Positions 10,077 through 18,715 of a stretch of 47,691 bases of DNA are shown piece by piece (the first letter of the stretch is position 1; the number at the start of each line of letters is the position of its first letter). Under the pieces are notes generated by a model that saw only the letters and a program-made list of their open reading frames with translations, was not told the origin of the DNA and searched no databases. The DNA is from JABDCI01 sp964475835 (lineage in GTDB: Bacteria > Verrucomicrobiota > Verrucomicrobiia > JABWAM01). The stretch is from the NCBI GenBank assembly GCA_964475835.1, contig CAYYYL010000021.1:1-47691 (forward strand). Direction: 5' to 3'. The position numbers and the translations under genes are program-made.

Positions 10077-11404
10077 CACTTTGGGGTTTCTAAAATTCGA
10101 TCCATTTCACCTGTCGCATGCGCGAGGCTGATAATCGCCAGCTGATAACTTTCCTTCGCCTGAAGCTTGTGATCCTGGGCTGTGTCGAGCCGCACCCGGG
10201 CATCCGTCACATCAAGAACGCTTCCACTGCCGTTGCGAAGCTGCTCCTGCGCCACCGCGAATTGCTTTTCCGCAAGCTTCCATTCCGCTTCGCTGGATTT
10301 CAACAACTCAAGCGCCTGAAACAGTTCTTCTCGCGCGTTCAAGGCGCGCGCCTTAAGTTGCCGCTCGGTATCCGTCACCACCAACTCCGCCTCATGAACA
10401 CGGCTCTCGGCCTCCTCAAAACGGGCCCGACGCAACCCGCCTTCAAAGAACGGCATACTGATTTGAAGTCCCATCGTGTAGACCTCCTCCGATCGGGAAA
10501 GACTTTTTCCACTTTCACCATAATCTGCTGTGACCGCCACCTTGGGCAGATTTTCCATCCACTCCGCGCTCTTCTCCGCCTGTCGTTGCGTCAGAGTTTC
10601 CCTTCCCACACGCAGGTCGGGATGCTCCTGAATGCGGGCAACCACGTCGGATTCCGGGGGTGGCGAAAAATGCGAATCGGCACCCTCTTCCGTGAAAACA
10701 ATGGGTCGTGTTTCCGGCAGGGCAAGCGCCGTGAGAAGATCAAGACGACGTTGAAGGGCTTCCAGTTTTAATCGTTCCCATTGATAACGACTGGTGGCGA
10801 AGTTGGACTCCGCCTCGGAAAGTTCGACCGGGGTGCCCATCCCCAATTCAAGCCGGCTTTTGGCCATACGCCAGTGCTCTTGATGTTGCTGAACGACGGC
10901 GTTGGAAAGCTCCACAGCCTCGGCCGCCCGTCGGGCCTGCAGATAGATCGTCGCCACCAGCGCGAGCACATCCTGCCACTCCTTCTCCTGCTGAGCCCGG
11001 GAAATGCTCACCTGCGCCTTGCTGGCCGCAAGACGCTCGAGCGCGGATAAATCGATGATGCTCTGACTAAGTTGAACCCTCGCATCAAAGGAGTTGAACG
11101 GCCCCACACTCGAGCCGGCACCAGGAAGATGAATCCCCTGGGAATCCAGATTCCGTTTCTGGCGGCTCTCCGCCGCCCTTCCGGAAATCTGGGGCCAGAA
11201 AACAGAACGGGCCTGACTCGCCCTGGCGAGAGCCTGACGCACCCGCTCTTCCGCCACTAACAGACGAATGTTTCTTGTCTTCGCCATCGCAAGCGCATCC
11301 GAAAGACGTAGGGGAAGCGGCGACGCAGCCTCCTCCGCCCGGCCTTGAATGCAAATCACCAGGAACATCAACCCAAACACCCGCACCACTCGCAAACCAT
11401 GCAT
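10076..11404 (-). CDS. TolC-family outer-membrane efflux protein
   Basis: About 442 aa. The Sec signal peptide is MHGLRVVRVFGLMFLVICIQGRAEE, followed by two TolC repeats with long amphipathic helices (LSDALAMAKTRN, EAESRVHEAELVV, LELGMGTPVELSEAE, GSGSVLDVTDARVRLD). It forms the outer-membrane channel of the export system with the HlyD and ABC genes that follow. The start was placed at the signal peptide; the open frame continues upstream across the divergent gene but lacks protein-like character there. It is the first gene of its operon, divergent from the PhnA-like gene with about 115 bp between them. Confidence 0.88.
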   Translation of the reverse strand: MHGLRVVRVFGLMFLVICIQGRAEEAASPLPLRLSDALAMAKTRNIRLLVAEERVRQALARASQARSVFWPQISGRAAESRQKRNLDSQGIHLPGAGSSVGPFNSFDARVQLSQSIIDLSALERLAASKAQVSISRAQQEKEWQDVLALVATIYLQARRAAEAVELSNAVVQQHQEHWRMAKSRLELGMGTPVELSEAESNFATSRYQWERLKLEALQRRLDLLTALALPETRPIVFTEEGADSHFSPPPESDVVARIQEHPDLRVGRETLTQRQAEKSAEWMENLPKVAVTADYGESGKSLSRSEEVYTMGLQISMPFFEGGLRRARFEEAESRVHEAELVVTDTERQLKARALNAREELFQALELLKSSEAEWKLAEKQFAVAQEQLRNGSGSVLDVTDARVRLDTAQDHKLQAKESYQLAIISLAHATGEMDRILETPK

Positions 11405-11519
11405 TCCCGAGTTTACCGCGACCCTTCGCCTAAATGAAAGCGTCTTTGAATCCCCTGTTTTTCCTCCCTCGCCAGATCCGCGTTGAGTCTCCCCGGGCAA
11501 AGCGGCTATCGTGTCTTCC

Positions 11520-11855
11520 ATGAGCAAACCTCCCTGCCCGATGTGTGAAATGACGGATATTTTGGAACACCCGGAACGTTGGGAATGTCTCACGTGTGGG
11601 CATGAATGGGAACGTGCGCCTGAACCGGACACACCCCTGGGCCCCCGATTGGTTCGTGACGCCCATGGTCAGGTGCTCGCCGATGGGGACTCCATCATCT
11701 TGATCAAGGATTTGCCCTTAAAGGGATCCTCTCAGGTGCTCAAGGGGGGAACCAAGGCAAAAAGCATCCGTCTGGGTGACGGTGACCACGAGATCTCCTG
11801 CAAAATCGAAGGACATTCCATCGGTTTGAAAGCCTGTTTTGTGAAGAAAGCCTGA
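11520..11855 (+). CDS. PhnA-like zinc ribbon protein (YjdM type)
   Basis: 111 aa, small cytosolic protein. An N-terminal zinc ribbon (CPMC near residue 7 and CLTCG near residue 26) is followed by a PhnA-type SH3-like domain (RLVRDAHGQVLADGDSIILIKDLPLKG and SIRLGDGDHEISCKIEGHSIGLKACFVKKA). Members were historically named for alkylphosphonate uptake, but that role is not supported by sequence. The ATG at 11520 was preferred over GTG 11511. It is divergent from the tolC operon. Confidence 0.85.
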   Translation: MSKPPCPMCEMTDILEHPERWECLTCGHEWERAPEPDTPLGPRLVRDAHGQVLADGDSIILIKDLPLKGSSQVLKGGTKAKSIRLGDGDHEISCKIEGHSIGLKACFVKKA

Positions 11856-11920
11856 CGGTCTCTCCTCCTGTTTTTGAATCCGAGACACCGCAAATGATGA
11901 ACCGCTAAACAAACAAGAAA

Positions 11921-11995
11921 TGGTAGCCCGTACGGGAATCGAACCCGTCTCTCGGCCTTGAGAGGGCCGCGTCCTAGCCGATAGACGAACGGGCC
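11921..11995 (-). tRNA. tRNA-Glu(CTC)
   Basis: Full cloverleaf with encoded CCA. The acceptor GGCCCGT pairs with ACGGGCT, the anticodon loop is CTCTCAA (anticodon CTC), and the T-loop is canonical TTCGATT with a canonical GG in the D-loop. It is a useful chromosomal contrast to the element-borne tRNAs. Confidence 0.95.
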
Positions 11996-12079
11996 GGAGT
12001 GACGTTTGGTTAGAATCTCCCTAGATAGGAGACATTTCAAGGGAAAAGAGAAGCGCGTCGACTGTCAGCTATGGGCTAT

Positions 12080-12245
12080 CGGTTATGGATCTCAGAAAAC
12101 CTCCCCTAACCCCTCCTTGGCAGGAGGGGGACTGGACAAGTCAGGCACTCGTCGTCGCAACTTTTTTCTGGACGGTCTTCTTTTCCGCCTTCTGACTCCT
12201 GACTTCCTTGTCCTCCGAAGCCTTGGCGAAGGAGGATGGATTCTG
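12080..12245. repeat. Dispersed-type repeat sequence at the 3' end of recN
   Basis: The recN stop region is followed by a palindrome-like CCCCTAACCCCTCC / GGAGGGGG stretch. The last codons of recN read PSSFAKASEDKEVRSQKAEK, a peptide that commonly appears when short interspersed repeats are translated. The repeat seems to have inserted in or replaced the 3' end of the gene. Boundaries are approximate. Confidence 0.45.
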
Positions 12246-13901
12246 AATTCCCTTCGTCTTCATCAATTCCCTCGCATGCTCCAGCGCCGTCTCCGATTTC
12301 CCACCCAACATGCGCGCCAGCTCCTGGACACGTTTCTCTGCGTCCAACGCCTCAATGCGTGTGAACGTCCTCCCCTTTTCCACCACCTTCACGACTTCGT
12401 AGTGATGCTCTCCCAATGCGGCGACCTGCGGCAGGTGCGTGATGCAAAGCACCTGATGTTTTCCGCCAATCTGTCGCATCTTTTCCCCCACCCGACTTCC
12501 AATCTCACCGCCCACATTTGCATCCACTTCGTCAAATATCAGCACAGGAACTCGATCCTGATCCGCCAGTGCCGTCTTGAGAGCAAGCATCACGCGCGCC
12601 ATTTCACCTGAGGACGCAATCTCGCGCAAAGGTTGGGGAGGCTCGCCCGGATTCGGCGCAAATCGGAACTCCATCTGATCCAGACCGGACGGCGAGGGCT
12701 CGTCGGCTGTGAGTTCGACGAGAAACACGGATTGAAGAAACCCCAGTTCCTTCAACTGCTTCGCGATCTCCTGGGTAAGTTTCGGAATCGCCTTCTGCCG
12801 TGCCGCACGCAGCGCGAGACCGATCTGATCCATTTGTTTTTCGGCGGTCTGTAGCTCCAGATCCAGTTTTGCCAGCTCCTCTTCGCGCCCCTGCAACCGT
12901 CGAAGTTTTTCTCCAGCCTGGTTTCCAAACTCGATCACTTCCGGAAGGGTTCTTCCATATTTGCGCTTCAACCCCTGAATGAGCGTCATGCGTTCCGAAA
13001 GAAATTGAAGCCGGTCGGGATCCAGATCGATGCGGGAAACGTATATGGAAAGCTCTCGCGTCAGCTCCTGAAGTTGCTCCACCAGGTTCGCGTTCGCAGA
13101 TTCCAGTTTCGATGCCGCGGAGTCGATCGCGGCGAGGTCCCGCAATGCCCGCTGGGCCTGGGCCAGACTTCCCACCGCCGCCTGGTCCCCCTCCGACAAT
13201 GCCTCCTGCGCACGGCCCGCGAGATCGAGCAACTTTTGGGCGCTGGACGCCACACGATAGTCCGACTCGATCCGGGCCTCCTCATCCGGCTTCAAACCCG
13301 CCGCCTTGATTTCATTCACCTGATGAGAAAGCAGATCGAGCTGCTGCTGAAACTCCTTTTCATCAAGAACAAGCTCCCGCTTCCGGGCTTCGATCTCCCG
13401 GACCTTCTTCAGGGCCAGACCAAATGCCGCCCGTGATTTCTCCAGGGATGCAAAACGATCGAGAATCGAGAGCTGGGTCGTGGTCTGCAACAGGGACTGA
13501 TGATCATGCGGTCCATGGATGTCGACCAGAAGTTCGCCGATCTGTTTGAGAGCCTGGAGGGTGGCCGGGGAGCCATTCACGAACTGACGGTTCACGCCAC
13601 CGCCAAAGACACGCTTGAGGAGTAGCTGTCCGTCCTGACACGGCTCCAGCCCAAACTCCTCAAGAAGGGATGGCAGATCCTCCAGGGTTCCGACATCAAA
13701 CACCGCCTCCACGGTGCATGCATCCGCGCCGGAACGAATCCAGTCGCGATCCGCGCGCTCGCCAACGACCAGATTCAGCGCACCGATCAAAATGGATTTG
13801 CCGGCACCCGTCTCGCCTGTGATCGCATGAAAGCCCCGCGCGAATTCGAGAGAGAGATCCTCGACCAGCGCCAGATTTTTTATGCGGATGGAAACAAGCA
13901 T
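12141..13901 (-). CDS. recN: DNA repair protein RecN
   Basis: 586 aa SMC-like ATPase acting in double-strand-break repair. The N-terminal head has Walker A GETGAGKS near residue 32. A long coiled-coil region spans roughly residues 150-370, and the C-terminal head has the signature region ASSGEMARVMLALK and Walker B VLIFDEVDANVGGE, ending in a LCITHLPQVAALG switch. The final 30 residues (from about PSSFAKAS) are not RecN-like and match the dispersed-repeat sequence noted separately. The start ATG overlaps the -35 element of the divergent rlpA-like gene. Confidence 0.95.
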   Translation of the reverse strand: MLVSIRIKNLALVEDLSLEFARGFHAITGETGAGKSILIGALNLVVGERADRDWIRSGADACTVEAVFDVGTLEDLPSLLEEFGLEPCQDGQLLLKRVFGGGVNRQFVNGSPATLQALKQIGELLVDIHGPHDHQSLLQTTTQLSILDRFASLEKSRAAFGLALKKVREIEARKRELVLDEKEFQQQLDLLSHQVNEIKAAGLKPDEEARIESDYRVASSAQKLLDLAGRAQEALSEGDQAAVGSLAQAQRALRDLAAIDSAASKLESANANLVEQLQELTRELSIYVSRIDLDPDRLQFLSERMTLIQGLKRKYGRTLPEVIEFGNQAGEKLRRLQGREEELAKLDLELQTAEKQMDQIGLALRAARQKAIPKLTQEIAKQLKELGFLQSVFLVELTADEPSPSGLDQMEFRFAPNPGEPPQPLREIASSGEMARVMLALKTALADQDRVPVLIFDEVDANVGGEIGSRVGEKMRQIGGKHQVLCITHLPQVAALGEHHYEVVKVVEKGRTFTRIEALDAEKRVQELARMLGGKSETALEHARELMKTKGIQNPSSFAKASEDKEVRSQKAEKKTVQKKVATTSA

Positions 13902-13929
13902 TTACACTTTTTGTACGCCTCCGTATATT
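13901..13929 (+). promoter_or_regulatory. Sigma-70-type promoter for the RlpA-like gene
   Basis: TTTACA at 13901-13906, a 17-bp spacer, then TATATT at 13924-13929. The gene starts 27 bp downstream. The -35 overlaps the recN start codon, so the two divergent genes share a very compact control region. Confidence 0.6.
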
Positions 13930-13955
13930 AAGCCGCAACCTGAAAGAAATCCCGC

Positions 13956-14555
13956 ATGAACCGCGCTTATTTCATGAAGCATCTTTCACGTATCGCCGGG
14001 CTCTGCCTTCTCACATCCTCCACACTCTTCTTTTCCTCCTGTACCACCACCAACAGCCGCCCCGATCTGGTCTGGACGGAGGACGGACATCAATACGGCA
14101 TCGCCTCCTTCTACGATGACCACGGAGACCGTACCGCAAACGGCGAACTATTTAACATGCACGCACTGACAGCGGCGCATCCCTCGATCGCGCTGAACTC
14201 CCTCGTCGAGGTGAAAAATCTGGCGAATGGGAAAACGGTCACCGTGCGCGTCAACGACCGGCTTCCCCCGATTCATGACGGACGCGTGATCGATCTCTCG
14301 GTCGCTGCGTTTCGCCGCCTGGCCCCTCTTCAGGATGGCCTGATTAACGTCGAACTGCGCGTTCTGGAATACGGCAATAACAAATACGTGCTCGTAAACC
14401 GCTCCGCTCCCGCAGGAAAAATGTATCTGGCCTCGGCCAAGACCACGAAATCCAAGTCCTCCAGCAAGCCCGTCACCCGATTCCGCACAAGCCCTCCCCG
14501 CCCTTCCGACCCTGTCGAGGCAACGAAAGACAGCAAAGACGCCAAAATGCTGTAA
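13956..14555 (+). CDS. rlpA: RlpA-like septal-ring lipoprotein
   Basis: 199 aa. The lipoprotein signal ends at LFFSSC. The double-psi beta-barrel follows, with GIASFYDDHGDRTANGELFNM, LTAAHPSIALNSLVEVKNLANGK, VRVNDRLPPIHDGRVIDLS and the closing AFRRLAPLQDGLINVELRVL. In RlpA this fold is a lytic transglycosylase acting on denuded peptidoglycan at the septum. The C-terminal 45 residues are Lys/Ser/Pro-rich and disordered, and there is no SPOR domain. The alternative start at 13974 gives the same mature protein. Confidence 0.85.
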   Translation: MNRAYFMKHLSRIAGLCLLTSSTLFFSSCTTTNSRPDLVWTEDGHQYGIASFYDDHGDRTANGELFNMHALTAAHPSIALNSLVEVKNLANGKTVTVRVNDRLPPIHDGRVIDLSVAAFRRLAPLQDGLINVELRVLEYGNNKYVLVNRSAPAGKMYLASAKTTKSKSSSKPVTRFRTSPPRPSDPVEATKDSKDAKML

Positions 14556-14556
14556 C

Positions 14557-14637
14557 CGGATCGGCGGTCATAGACCGCCCCTACAGCGTCAACATACTCG
14601 CATTTCTTTGCAGCGGCGGTCTATGACCGCCGATCCG
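14557..14637. repeat. 23-bp inverted repeat (GGCGGTCATAGACCGCC type)
   Basis: Perfect 23-bp arms lie at 14557-14579 and 14615-14637 around a 35-bp spacer, and each arm itself contains GGCGGTC/GACCGCC symmetry. It lies between the RlpA-like gene and the hydrolase gene. Without a T-run it is better explained as a dispersed palindromic element, though it could halt transcription. Confidence 0.75.
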
Positions 14638-14715
14638 TGGAAACAGGAACAAGAGATCGCTTATACCGCATGTCATGTGACAATCGATCGCCGGGTATGC
14701 TAGGATTCTTCCACT

Positions 14716-15489
14716 TTGAAAATCACCTTTCTCGGAACGGGAACTTCCCACGGCGTGCCCATGATTGGCTGCGATTGCCAGGTCTGTCTCTCCTCCGATT
14801 CCCGCAACAAGCGGTTTCGCTCCTCCATCCTGGTTGAAAGCAGGGGGGTGAACGTGGTAGTCGACACCACGCCGGACTTCCGCATGCAGTGCCTTCGCTC
14901 CCGTCTCCGAAACATCGACGCCATTGTCTATACCCATGAACACTTCGACCATTTGCTCGGGTTGGATGAGATGCGTCGTTTTTGTGTGATGCACGACAAA
15001 CGCCTCCCCGCCTACGGATCCGCAAAGGTTCTCGACACCATCCGCCGCGTCTTCCCCTACGCGGTGCATCATCCTCCCCCCTACAAAGGTTTACCGGAGA
15101 TTGATCTACACGAAATCAACGGCCCGTTCTCCATCCAGCATCTGCGATTGATCCCTTTTGCTATGCCTCACGGAAGCACCCAGACGCTCGGGTTCCGGTT
15201 TGATGACGAACGCGGCCCTCGTTTTGCCTATCTCACGGACTGTAAGACCGTGGACACCTCCATTCGAAGGGAATTGAAAGGCATCCCCATGCTCATTCTC
15301 GATGCCCTGAGGAAGACCTCTCACCCGACGCATCTTTCGCTCAATGAGGCGCTGGAAATCGTAAAAGAGATCCAGCCCGAACAGGCGTACTTCACTCACA
15401 TCTGTCATGAGATGGAGCACCACGCCACCAACGAAGAGCTTCCGAAAAATGTCCGTCTCGCGTATGATGGCCAAGTTTTTGAGGTTTGA
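14716..15489 (+). CDS. PhnP-like metallo-beta-lactamase-fold hydrolase
   Basis: 257 aa. It starts with TTG in the typical MKITFLGTGTSHGVPMIGC context. The metal site THEHFDH is at about residues 75-81, with later ligands in MPHG, LTDCKT and the final THICHEMEH. Family members are phosphodiesterases such as PhnP (cyclic ribosyl phosphate) or RNase-Z-like enzymes. No phosphonate genes are adjacent, so the substrate is unknown. The gene is followed after 3 bp by the TIGR03790 gene and then tatD, forming a tight rightward operon. Confidence 0.88.
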   Translation: MKITFLGTGTSHGVPMIGCDCQVCLSSDSRNKRFRSSILVESRGVNVVVDTTPDFRMQCLRSRLRNIDAIVYTHEHFDHLLGLDEMRRFCVMHDKRLPAYGSAKVLDTIRRVFPYAVHHPPPYKGLPEIDLHEINGPFSIQHLRLIPFAMPHGSTQTLGFRFDDERGPRFAYLTDCKTVDTSIRRELKGIPMLILDALRKTSHPTHLSLNEALEIVKEIQPEQAYFTHICHEMEHHATNEELPKNVRLAYDGQVFEV

Positions 15490-15492
15490 TCC

Positions 15493-17205
15493 ATGCCGCA
15501 TCGTCCTTCACCTCCCCACTGGATTCTTCAACTGGCGATTTTGAGCGCCCTTTTGGGATTCCCCCCACCTGCGGCACACGCCATCCGTCCGGCAGCCACC
15601 GACGCCGAGGCGACCATTGTGTTTTACAGTTACAATGTTCCGGAGAGTGAGGAGATCGCCCGGTATTACGCAGCCAAGCGTGGCATTCCCAAGGCAAATG
15701 TTTATGGACTGGAATGTCCCGCAAGACAGGAAATCAAACGAGCGGATTTCGAGACGACGATTCGAGGTCCCATTCGTGATTTTGTGAGAGAATACGATTT
15801 CATCCGATACGGACGCGTCGTTCGCTGGGATGCGGAAGGCGACATGCTGGGAGCAACCGACAGCGCATTGAAATACATCGTTCTCTGTTACGGAATACCT
15901 TTGAAAATCGCCGAAGACCCCAAGCTCCCCGTGCCTCCCGATCTACCTTCCAACAGCGCGAAATTTCGTGCCAATGCCGCCGCGGTGGACAGTGAAATCG
16001 CCCTTCTCCCCTGCCCGGAAATCCCCGCCGCCTCGTTTATTCCAAATCCCCTCTTTAACAAAACCTTCAACCGGGAAGTAAGGCTTCGCATGGTATGCGT
16101 TGCACGTCTGGATGGCCCCACCCCCGGGGATGTGAAACAGATGATCGATCGCACCATGGATGCGGAACGCCTCGGACTTTATGGTCGCGCCATGTTCGAC
16201 ATGCGGGGAATCTCCCAGGCAAAGTCGGCCTATCAATTGGGCGATCAGTGGATCCGTGAATCCAGGGAGCTTTTCGACAAGGCCGGCTGGGAAGTGCTCG
16301 GCGATGAAAATGAAGCGACTTTTCCCGAGGACACTGACGCTTCCCAATGCGCCTTCTATGCCGGCTGGTACTCGGAGAACATCAACGGCCCCTTCGCCAG
16401 CGAGGACTTCCGTTTTCAGCCCGGAGCCATCGCCTACCACCTTCAGTCCTGGAGCGCCAAATCCCTGCGCAGCACCTCCCAATACTGGACCGGCCCCTTC
16501 ATCTCCCGGGGGGTTTCGGGAACGCTGGGCGCCGTCTACGAACCCTATCTTCAACTCACCCCCCACATCTCCATTCTCTTCGATCGGTTGCTGAAGGGAG
16601 CCACCTTCGGTGAAGCCGCCTATTCCTGTCAGGAATTCATCTCCTGGATGACCACCGTCGTGGGGGATCCACTCTATCGTCCCTTCGGCATTCCCCTCGA
16701 CGAACGCATCACCCGGTTTGAATCTCACTTCGACCAACTCGACGACGCCGAATTGGACGCCCTCGCGTGGGCTTACCGTCTCAAGACCCGACAAATGTAT
16801 TTGAAAGGGGAAACCCGCCAGGCGATCGAACTCGCCTCCCAACAAGCTGTACGGTTGCAACGGCAGACACTCTGGGTGGGGCTGGCCAATCTCCACCTCC
16901 TCAACAAAGAGGACAAGTTCGCATCCCAGGCCATCCAGTCCGCCAATGTTTTCTCCAACGACCCGATGCAATCCATCAGCACCCTCCGCTTCGCCGCCCG
17001 CACCTGCGCCCAGGCCCAGGACTGGGAACCCGCGCTCCAATTTTACAAGGCTCTGCTGACAGGATTTCCCCAAATCCCCGACTACGCCCGACTCAAAGTC
17101 GAAGCCGAAAAAACCGCGATCTTTGCAAAAAATTCTCCTATGGCCCAGTTTTTCAAAAACCTGAAACCTCCCACCGAAACCACCGAATCCTCCACCGCGC
17201 CATGA
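15493..17205 (+). CDS. TIGR03790 family exported protein
   Basis: 570 aa with a Sec signal peptide (LQLAILSALLGFPPPAAHA). The body carries the family's opening motif VFYSYNVPESEEIARYYAAKRGIP and GLECPARQEIKRADFETTIRGPI, followed by a TPR-like C-terminal part (residues about 400-540). The family occurs mainly in Verrucomicrobiota, Planctomycetota and Acidobacteriota, and has no established function. It sits between the hydrolase and tatD, and its stop overlaps the tatD start. Confidence 0.8.
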   Translation: MPHRPSPPHWILQLAILSALLGFPPPAAHAIRPAATDAEATIVFYSYNVPESEEIARYYAAKRGIPKANVYGLECPARQEIKRADFETTIRGPIRDFVREYDFIRYGRVVRWDAEGDMLGATDSALKYIVLCYGIPLKIAEDPKLPVPPDLPSNSAKFRANAAAVDSEIALLPCPEIPAASFIPNPLFNKTFNREVRLRMVCVARLDGPTPGDVKQMIDRTMDAERLGLYGRAMFDMRGISQAKSAYQLGDQWIRESRELFDKAGWEVLGDENEATFPEDTDASQCAFYAGWYSENINGPFASEDFRFQPGAIAYHLQSWSAKSLRSTSQYWTGPFISRGVSGTLGAVYEPYLQLTPHISILFDRLLKGATFGEAAYSCQEFISWMTTVVGDPLYRPFGIPLDERITRFESHFDQLDDAELDALAWAYRLKTRQMYLKGETRQAIELASQQAVRLQRQTLWVGLANLHLLNKEDKFASQAIQSANVFSNDPMQSISTLRFAARTCAQAQDWEPALQFYKALLTGFPQIPDYARLKVEAEKTAIFAKNSPMAQFFKNLKPPTETTESSTAP

Positions 17206-17984
17206 TCACCGACACTCATGCCCATCTTGACTACTCCGACTACGACGCCGACCGGGATCTCGTGATCCGACGCGCCAGGGAAATGGGTGTGACGGGGATC
17301 CTTACCATCGGCATCGGACGTGAATCCATTCCCAAATCCCTCGCACTTGCCGAACAATATCCGGACGTTTACGCCGCCGTGGGCGTTCATCCCACCGCCA
17401 TGGATGATCTCCGGCCCGACGAATGGAACCTCCTGGAAAACGCAGCCCGACATCCCCGCGTGGTGGCCATCGGCGAGACGGGCCTCGATAATCACCACCT
17501 GCCCGCGGAACACGTGGAGGAACACAAAGCCCGGCAAAAAGACTATTTTCTGCGCCAACTCGAACTGGCTAAAAAGTTCGACAAACCGGTGATCATCCAC
17601 TGTCGCGAAGCCTACGAGGAAATCCTCCCTATTCTAAAAGATTTTGGACGATTCCGGAAAGAGCCGGGAGTCATGCACTGTTTTGGAGCCGACATGGCGA
17701 CCGCGGAAAAAGTTTTCGCTCTCGGCTATGCCATCTCCGTCGGAGGCATCCTGACCTTTAAAAACGCCGACGCGTTGCGCGACGTCGTCCGACAGACGCC
17801 GCGGGACAAACTACTCCTCGAAACCGACTGTCCCTACCTGGCGCCCATGCCTCATCGGGGAAAGCGAAACGAACCAGGCTATACCCGATTCGTTGCCGAA
17901 AAACTGGCGGAACTCTGGAATCTGTCACTGGAAGAAACCACCGGCCTCATCGCGCAAAATGTGAAGCGAGTCTTTGGGATCTGA
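17202..17984 (+). CDS. tatD: TatD family metal-dependent DNase
   Basis: 260 aa amidohydrolase-fold enzyme. Metal ligands are visible as TDTHAHLD (residues 3-10), IGETGLD with Glu, VIIHCREA, MHCFG, and the final LLETDCPYLAP with Asp. TatD enzymes act as 3'-5' exonucleases or D-aminoacyl-type hydrolases in DNA repair. The ATG overlaps the TGA stop of the upstream gene (ATGA), indicating translational coupling. Confidence 0.92.
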   Translation: MITDTHAHLDYSDYDADRDLVIRRAREMGVTGILTIGIGRESIPKSLALAEQYPDVYAAVGVHPTAMDDLRPDEWNLLENAARHPRVVAIGETGLDNHHLPAEHVEEHKARQKDYFLRQLELAKKFDKPVIIHCREAYEEILPILKDFGRFRKEPGVMHCFGADMATAEKVFALGYAISVGGILTFKNADALRDVVRQTPRDKLLLETDCPYLAPMPHRGKRNEPGYTRFVAEKLAELWNLSLEETTGLIAQNVKRVFGI

Positions 17985-18026
17985 TTTAGCGTGGTTTGAA
18001 GAAAGCTCGCTTCTTTATCGAAATCA

Positions 18027-18058
18027 GCAAAGCCAGACGCAGACTTGTGCCTGGCTGC
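18027..18058. repeat. 32-bp direct repeat, copy 1
   Basis: Matches the copy at 18446-18477 with one mismatch and contains a short hairpin core (GCCAGRC ... GCCTGGC). The two copies bracket the small GIY-YIG gene. Confidence 0.75.
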
Positions 18059-18114
18059 ACTGGGGATGCCAGGTTGGAGCTTGATTACCCGTTCGCTCAG
18101 AGAAGTGAGCGGAA

Positions 18115-18399
18115 TCAGGCGGTTTCACCCGATCTTTTGAGATCGCGGAAATATTCCTTCAACATGGTCATAAGAGTGGTCTTTCCCCGATTGGATTTCA
18201 GATAAAGTTCCCTTCTTTTCGCGTCTGCCTTGGACTGATACGCCTCGTAAAAGATCAGCTCCAAAGGCAGATAGGCCTTGGTGGATCGGACTTTCCCATC
18301 GTTATGGTAAAGGATTCGTGATTTCAGATCTTCAGAATATCCAATGTAGATGAAATTCTTTTGAACGTTATGGATAACATAAGCGTAATAGAACTGCAT
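18115..18399 (-). CDS. Small GIY-YIG nuclease domain protein
   Basis: 94 aa, a stand-alone GIY-YIG domain: YYAYVIHNV at residues 3-11, YIGYSEDL near residue 20, RILYHNDG, and LIFYEAY with the conserved Glu region. Single-domain proteins of this kind are widespread and may act as structure-specific nucleases, but their function is unproven. The start ATG precedes the GIY-YIG strand; the open frame upstream runs through tRNA-Gln and is not coding. The gene is bracketed by two 32-bp direct repeats, one touching tRNA-Gln, which suggests insertion as a small mobile cassette. Confidence 0.8.
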   Translation of the reverse strand: MQFYYAYVIHNVQKNFIYIGYSEDLKSRILYHNDGKVRSTKAYLPLELIFYEAYQSKADAKRRELYLKSNRGKTTLMTMLKEYFRDLKRSGETA

Positions 18400-18445
18400 G
18401 AGCTCATGATTCAATAAGGACTTGGCAGGTACAAATCTGCTTCTG

Positions 18446-18477
18446 GCAAAGCCAGGCGCAGACTTGTGCCTGGCTGC
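18446..18477. repeat. 32-bp direct repeat, copy 2, overlapping the tRNA-Gln 3' end
   Basis: Partner of 18027-18058. Its right end covers the CCA, discriminator and first acceptor bases of tRNA-Gln (18471-18477), so the repeat may derive from, or have targeted, the tRNA 3' end. Confidence 0.7.
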
Positions 18478-18544
18478 CTCGCATGGATTCGAACCATGAC
18501 AAACTGATCCAGAGTCAGTTGTGCTACCGTTACACCACGAGGCA
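18471..18544 (-). tRNA. tRNA-Gln(CTG)
   Basis: Cloverleaf with encoded CCA. The acceptor TGCCTCG pairs with CGAGGCA, the anticodon loop is CTCTGGA (CTG), the D-loop is canonical AACGGTA and the T-loop canonical TTCGAAT. It is a chromosomal gene immediately outside the integrated element. Confidence 0.93.
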
Positions 18545-18673
18545 TTGCGAACGAGCACTATATCAAACCGTTTCAACGTCTCAACTGGGAATTTGAAGTC
18601 GCATCAGGAACAAATGTGAATGGGGATTTTCCTCGAACCAGAGCGACTTTTACGACAAGAATCCATCCTGCAC

Positions 18674-18706
18674 TCGGGCCCTTAGCTCAGCGGTCAGAGC
18701 AGGGGA
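18674..18706. repeat. Left attachment-site repeat of the integrated element (attL)
   Basis: Identical over at least 33 bp to 47659-47691, where the window ends. The shared sequence begins with the tRNA 5' end GGGCCCTTAGCTCAGC. Identity to a tRNA fails just past the anticodon on this side, placing the crossover in or near the anticodon arm. Confidence 0.88.
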
Positions 18707-18715
18707 CTCATAATC
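18676..18715 (+). pseudogene. 5' half of tRNA-Ile2(CAT), cut by the integrated element
   Basis: The sequence is a normal tRNA-Ile2-type 5' half: acceptor GGGCCCT, D-arm GCTC...GAGC with canonical GG, and anticodon loop CTCATAA with CAT at 18709-18711. After TAATC the expected stem TCCCC is replaced by TCGAGG, and no T-arm or 3' acceptor follows. It is therefore the remnant left at the element's left junction. Confidence 0.85.
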
